From Blepharisma japonicum (Eukaryota > Ciliophora > Heterotrichea > Heterotrichida > Blepharismidae), in contig CATKHK010000187.1 in the NCBI GenBank assembly GCA_949751835.1, positions 1-22,923 of the forward strand: a stretch of 22,923 nt of DNA, written 5' to 3'. The position numbers and the translations under genes were made by a program. This document shows positions 19,770 to 22,923 of the stretch, one piece after another. How positions within the stretch are numbered: position 1 is the first letter of the stretch; the number at the start of each line of letters is the position of its first letter. Below the pieces are notes generated by a model that worked only from the letters and a program-made list of their open reading frames with translations, was not told the DNA's origin and did not search any database.

Positions 19770-20025
19770 AAATTATTAATCCTGAAGAGACCTCGAGGAA
19801 GCAGCTTGCATATGATATTTGTCAGATAATAAAATATTTTGTTGTTGATGTTTTGAATGAGAGCATTGATAATATTTATTTTATAATCGATGATGACTAT
19901 TCTAACTGCATTTTCCCTTCAGAAGACATATATATAGGATATTCTGTAGCTTATTATAATAATTGTGTCTGTATTTGTGGAAATGCAAATGCTGCTAGAT
20001 TTTAATTTAGTTAAGTATATTTTAA
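19770..20025 (+). pseudogene. Relic of an MKIL-type Kelch-like gene (copy B)
   Basis: This is the same relic as at 15045-15300, with the missing A present. A frame from 19691 to 20005 runs across the block boundary into it, but in the wrong phase for the first part of the family sequence. I therefore treat that 104-codon frame as fortuitous. The visible family pieces are CIWYLSDNK in one frame and IYFIIDDDYS, YYNNCVCICGNANAARF in another. Confidence 0.7.
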
Positions 20026-20062
20026 TGGATCATTTAAACAAATAATCATAAACTTAATATTA

Positions 20063-20989
20063 ATGGAAGCCTTCTCAACAGAAAGTAAACAACCTTGAAA
20101 GCTGCCTCTACGATCTCATCAAAAAAATGATATCCGAACATCCAAACTTAAGTGATTTAGCGATGATTTTCCAGCTTTCTACGAGTATGATTTTAAAACT
20201 TCAAAAGAAGCTCATTATCAGCACAATCTTTCAAATACCTTTGCCTATCAGATTAGATGTATGTGCCCTTTACCTGATAATAAACTTTTTGGCTACTCAA
20301 ATTGGCGTGATTGATCTGAAGAAGGTGAAACTCTTTTTATAATAGATGAATCAAATAATATTCAAATCATTCAAAATTATAGCTTCTCTATAAACAGCTT
20401 GTATAGCTCATATCAAAAAAAAATTGTTTTCATGGAAGACGAAAAATATGTTCTGCAAACATTTCTTAGAGGGTCAATATATACAGACAGTCCTGGAACT
20501 TTTTATAACAATTTTATTTATATATCAATGAAAAATATAGTAGGATTTGATCTGGTTAATCAAAGATGACATACAATAGTGAAAAGAAAAGAAGAGCAGT
20601 CCTGATGCACTTCTATATCATTTAATAACTTGATTTTGGCTTTCGAGTATAAAAGCGAAAATATCTATATTGTAGATCTTTTAATTTCATCAATTTCGTC
20701 GTATTCTCTTCCAATTGCAAAACGCAGTGCTAAAATGCTTTTCAGCTTTGAAAACGTAGTGTATTTGGTTGATTTTTATGGGAAAATATTAGAAAGCTCT
20801 ATAGATGACGCTTTTAATTGAAAAATTATAAAAGATTTTAAATTTATAGGTGGGAATAGTCCGTATTCTTATAGTGCATTTTGTAATAATTGTTGATACA
20901 TGATATTTGATGATTTTCAGGTTTTTAGTTTTGACTTAAACCAAAAGAACGTTAAAAAGCTTGATTTGTCTCTTAAAGGAGGAGATTAA
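20063..20989 (+). CDS. Kelch-like protein, copy B, intact (308 aa)
   Basis: The start is MEAFSTESKQPWKLPLRSHQ and the stop TAA 20987-20989. The frame is unbroken with TGA as Trp (for example KQPW, NQRW, EEQSW, AFNW, NNCW). Blocks: CMCPLPDNKLFGYSNW, TLFIIDESNNIQII, GTFYNNFIYISMKNIVGFDLV, NQRWHTIVK, CTSISFNNLILAFEY, IYIVDLLISSISSYSLP, NVVYLVDFYGKILESS, CNNCWYMIFDDFQVFSFDLNQK. It is longer at the N-terminus than the MKIL type and forms its own subgroup with the frameshifted copy A. It is preceded by the Kelch relic. Two GG-free blades make the Kelch assignment rest on similarity within the array. Role unknown. Confidence 0.85.
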
Positions 20990-21553
20990 ATTGCTTAAAA
21001 AACATTAATAAAAAATCAAATTACAGACTAATAAATTATTCATCTCTTGGGAATTTTTAGCAACAAAAGCAGATAGTTTAAGATCTGCCTATTTTGCAAA
21101 CTTTGTTGAAAATTCTAGGAAAGGATATATTAATTTTAACCATAATGAATTATTTTAAATACAATAGAGTCTGCATATTTGTTCAGCTTCTTAATGAAAT
21201 TAAGATAAATAATTATATCAATTTTCGAGAGATTAAAATTGAAACTTTAAAGTTTATATAATATATTCCTGAATCATAAGAGTAGATTTTTGAACATGTG
21301 CTTATGCTATGTAGAACTAAAATGATGAGATCTGATCTAATTATCTCTTAAAGCAGTTTATAGTTTGAATCCCTTCAATTTAAACCAGTTTAATTTTTTT
21401 CAGAAACAAATTATCTAAAATTTTAAAAATAGCTAGCATAAATTTTATATAGATATATAAGCTTAATCCCTAGAGAATGAGCTAATACTCCAGCTCAATT
21501 GTAGCTGAATTGATGACTTTCGGATTGTCTAGCTAATAAAAAGAATAATTAAT
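20990..21553. other. Conserved noncoding region upstream of the MKIL-type gene (copy B)
   Basis: Counterpart of 16277-16839 with very few changes, including the hairpin (21067-21090) and GAAAATTCTAG at 21108-21118. No reading frame of note. Probably contains the promoter of the gene at 21554. Confidence 0.5.
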
Positions 21554-22345
21554 ATGAAAATTTTAGAAAATCTGTTGCCAATGAGCCAAGACACTGAAAC
21601 TGAAACATCAAAATTAATGTGATTTTCAGGCCAACCATGTGATCTCCATGTATTTAATCTGGAATCCTGAAGTAAAACTACTCAGAATATTATTCTTGAA
21701 AGAGACCTTGATGAAGCATCTTGCATGTGCTTTTTGCCAGATAATAAAATGCTTTGTTGTGGAAGTATTAAATGAAAAAAATTTTACAAAATTTATTTTA
21801 TAATCGATAAAGATTATTCTGTCAGAATCCTCCCTTCATTAGACATATATATGTGATGTTCTGCTACTTATTACAATAATTTTGCTTATATTTGTGGAGA
21901 TGCAACTGTTGCTAGATTTGATTTAATTAATTGGAGATGAGAAAAACTAACAATGCTCAATGTCTGATTATATTCACATACTTCTATGCAATTCAACGAA
22001 ATGATTTTAATTTCAGCACAATATTATAAGGATATTTTTGTGCTAGATTTATTAACTTTGTCTTTATCTTCATGCCAACTTGAACTTGAAACAACTAAAG
22101 CAAGATTCCTTTACAAATGGGAAAATTCTGCTTATTTGGTTGATTTTTCTGGGAAAATATATAAGAGTGATAATAGTAGTCCTTTCAATTGGAATTTTAT
22201 AGGAAATTGTAACTCTTTAGATCTTTGCATATATGGGCATAAAGCTTTCTATAAGGATTCATTGTATTTTTATGGAGGCTCCTATATTTTTAAATTTGAT
22301 CTGAACAAAATGAAATTAGAAAAAATTGATTTACCATTTTATTAG
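21554..22345 (+). CDS. Kelch-like protein, MKIL type, copy B (263 aa)
   Basis: It has the same length and block order as the gene at 16840-17631, starting MKILENLLPMSQDTETETSK and ending DLPFY with TAG 22343-22345. Differences are mostly conservative substitutions. One codon is TGA (Trp) where copy A has AGA (Arg), in ESRS versus ESWS. The PFNW site again uses TGG. The intact frame in both copies, despite silent and replacement changes, suggests both are functional. A third copy starts 467 bp downstream. Confidence 0.88.
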
Positions 22346-22812
22346 TAAATCATAGAACTACATAAAATCATAATAATGAATAATAATTAATTCAAAGTAA
22401 AAAATTTAATAAAATTCCCAATTATAATCTATTAAATTATTCATGTCTTGGAAAATTTTTAGCAAAGTTAGCAGAGAGTTTAAGAATCTGCTTAATTTAC
22501 AAAATTGAATATTCAAGAGAGGGTATATTAATTTTAACCTTAATTGAATTATTTTAAATAAAGCATATTTTACTACTTCTTAATGAAATTAAATAAATAA
22601 GAGGCAAATAATTATCAGATTTCTGAAAAATAAGAGTAGATTTTTGAATATGTACTTATGTTATACAGAACTAAAATGACAAGATCTCATCTAATCATCT
22701 CTTAAAACTGTTATCTTTTGTAGCTTGAAGATACTTAGCTAAAGCTCCAGTTCCATTTTTAGCTGAATTGATAGCTCTAGGATTATTTAGTTAATCAAAA
22801 AGAATAATTAAT
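22346..22812. other. Noncoding region upstream of the third MKIL-type gene
   Basis: After ~85 bp of unrelated AT-rich DNA, the sequence from about 22430 follows the conserved upstream region of copies A and B. It is more diverged and shortened by several deletions. The hairpin (22470-22492) and the AATTAATATG start context are kept. The other Kelch-like gene of the block is missing here. Confidence 0.5.
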
Positions 22813-22923
22813 ATGAAAATTTTAGAAAATCTGTTGCCAATGAGCCAAGACACTGAAACTGAAACATCAAAATTAATGTGATTTTCAGGCCAACCATGTG
22901 ATCTCCATGTATTTAATCTGGAA
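22813..22923 (+). CDS. Kelch-like protein, MKIL type, third copy (5' part only)
   Basis: ATG 22813 opens a frame of 37 codons to the window edge, starting MKILENLLPMSQDTETETSK and closely matching the N-terminus of the gene at 21554, including a TGA read as Trp in KLMW. The rest lies beyond the window. Its upstream region is more diverged than its coding start, which suggests either constraint or gene conversion on the coding part. Confidence 0.8.

Larger units (their letters stand above)
19770..22390 (+). repeat. Duplicated block, copy B
   Basis: Direct-orientation duplicate of 15045-17677 with the same gene order. Both full genes are intact in this copy. Unlike copy A it is followed within ~40 bp by a partial third copy. 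Confidence 0.9.

Noticed and set aside
19691-20005. 104-codon frame crossing into duplicated block B
   Set aside because: Its first part is out of phase with the Kelch family sequence underneath, and copy A has no equivalent start. Treated as chance reading of a relic.
1-22923. Bacterial or mitochondrial origin (codes that also read UGA as Trp)
   Set aside because: Eukaryotic-type kinases, Kelch and RING-like domains, a 16-nt intron and the lack of ribosome-binding sites or operons argue for nuclear ciliate DNA.

Overview
The window looks like nuclear DNA of a heterotrich ciliate that reads UGA as tryptophan, most likely Blepharisma or a close relative. The evidence is internal. It is very AT-rich, and its genes are compact and almost intron-free. 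Nearly every gene runs through TGA codons at places where its paralogues or family require Trp, while TAA and TAG end the genes. One gene on the minus strand needs a 16-nt GT..AG intron to complete its C-terminal zinc finger; heterotrichs are known for 15-16-nt introns. No telomere, rRNA, tRNA or CRISPR array was seen. The genus is an inference.

Layout. 1-281: the 3' end of an unidentified gene. 480-3232: three tandem Kelch-repeat genes. The first lacks its 5' end, the second is intact, and the third has a frameshifted tail; a decayed C-terminal relic lies between the second and third. 3820-7359: one large receptor-like membrane protein with a signal peptide, two tandem periplasmic-binding-protein-like (ANF receptor) domains and a multi-pass C-terminal half. 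7449-8329: a Kelch-like gene broken by a 47-bp insertion between ATTTAT direct repeats. 8889-11563: two tandem pseudokinase genes with C-terminal RING-like fingers. 11806-12645 (minus): an intact Kelch-like gene, followed by a relic of a relative. 13289-14732 (minus): a catalytically complete protein kinase with a C-terminal zinc finger and the 16-nt intron. 15045-22923: a duplicated block of Kelch-like genes. Copy A is 15045-17677, copy B is 19770-22390, and a partial third copy starts near 22430. Between A and B lie another minus-strand Kelch-like gene (17753-18571) and a relic.

The main theme is a fast-evolving family of Kelch-like proteins of about 260-310 residues. I count eleven gene copies and five decayed fragments, on both strands. 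Several copies are broken by single-base changes in T runs, by a nonexcised-looking insertion, or by truncation. Kinase and pseudokinase genes carrying RING-like zinc fingers are interspersed. Whether the kinases and Kelch proteins work together cannot be told from the sequence. Kelch proteins are often substrate adaptors and RING fingers often act in ubiquitin ligation, so a shared ubiquitin-type pathway is possible but is inference only.
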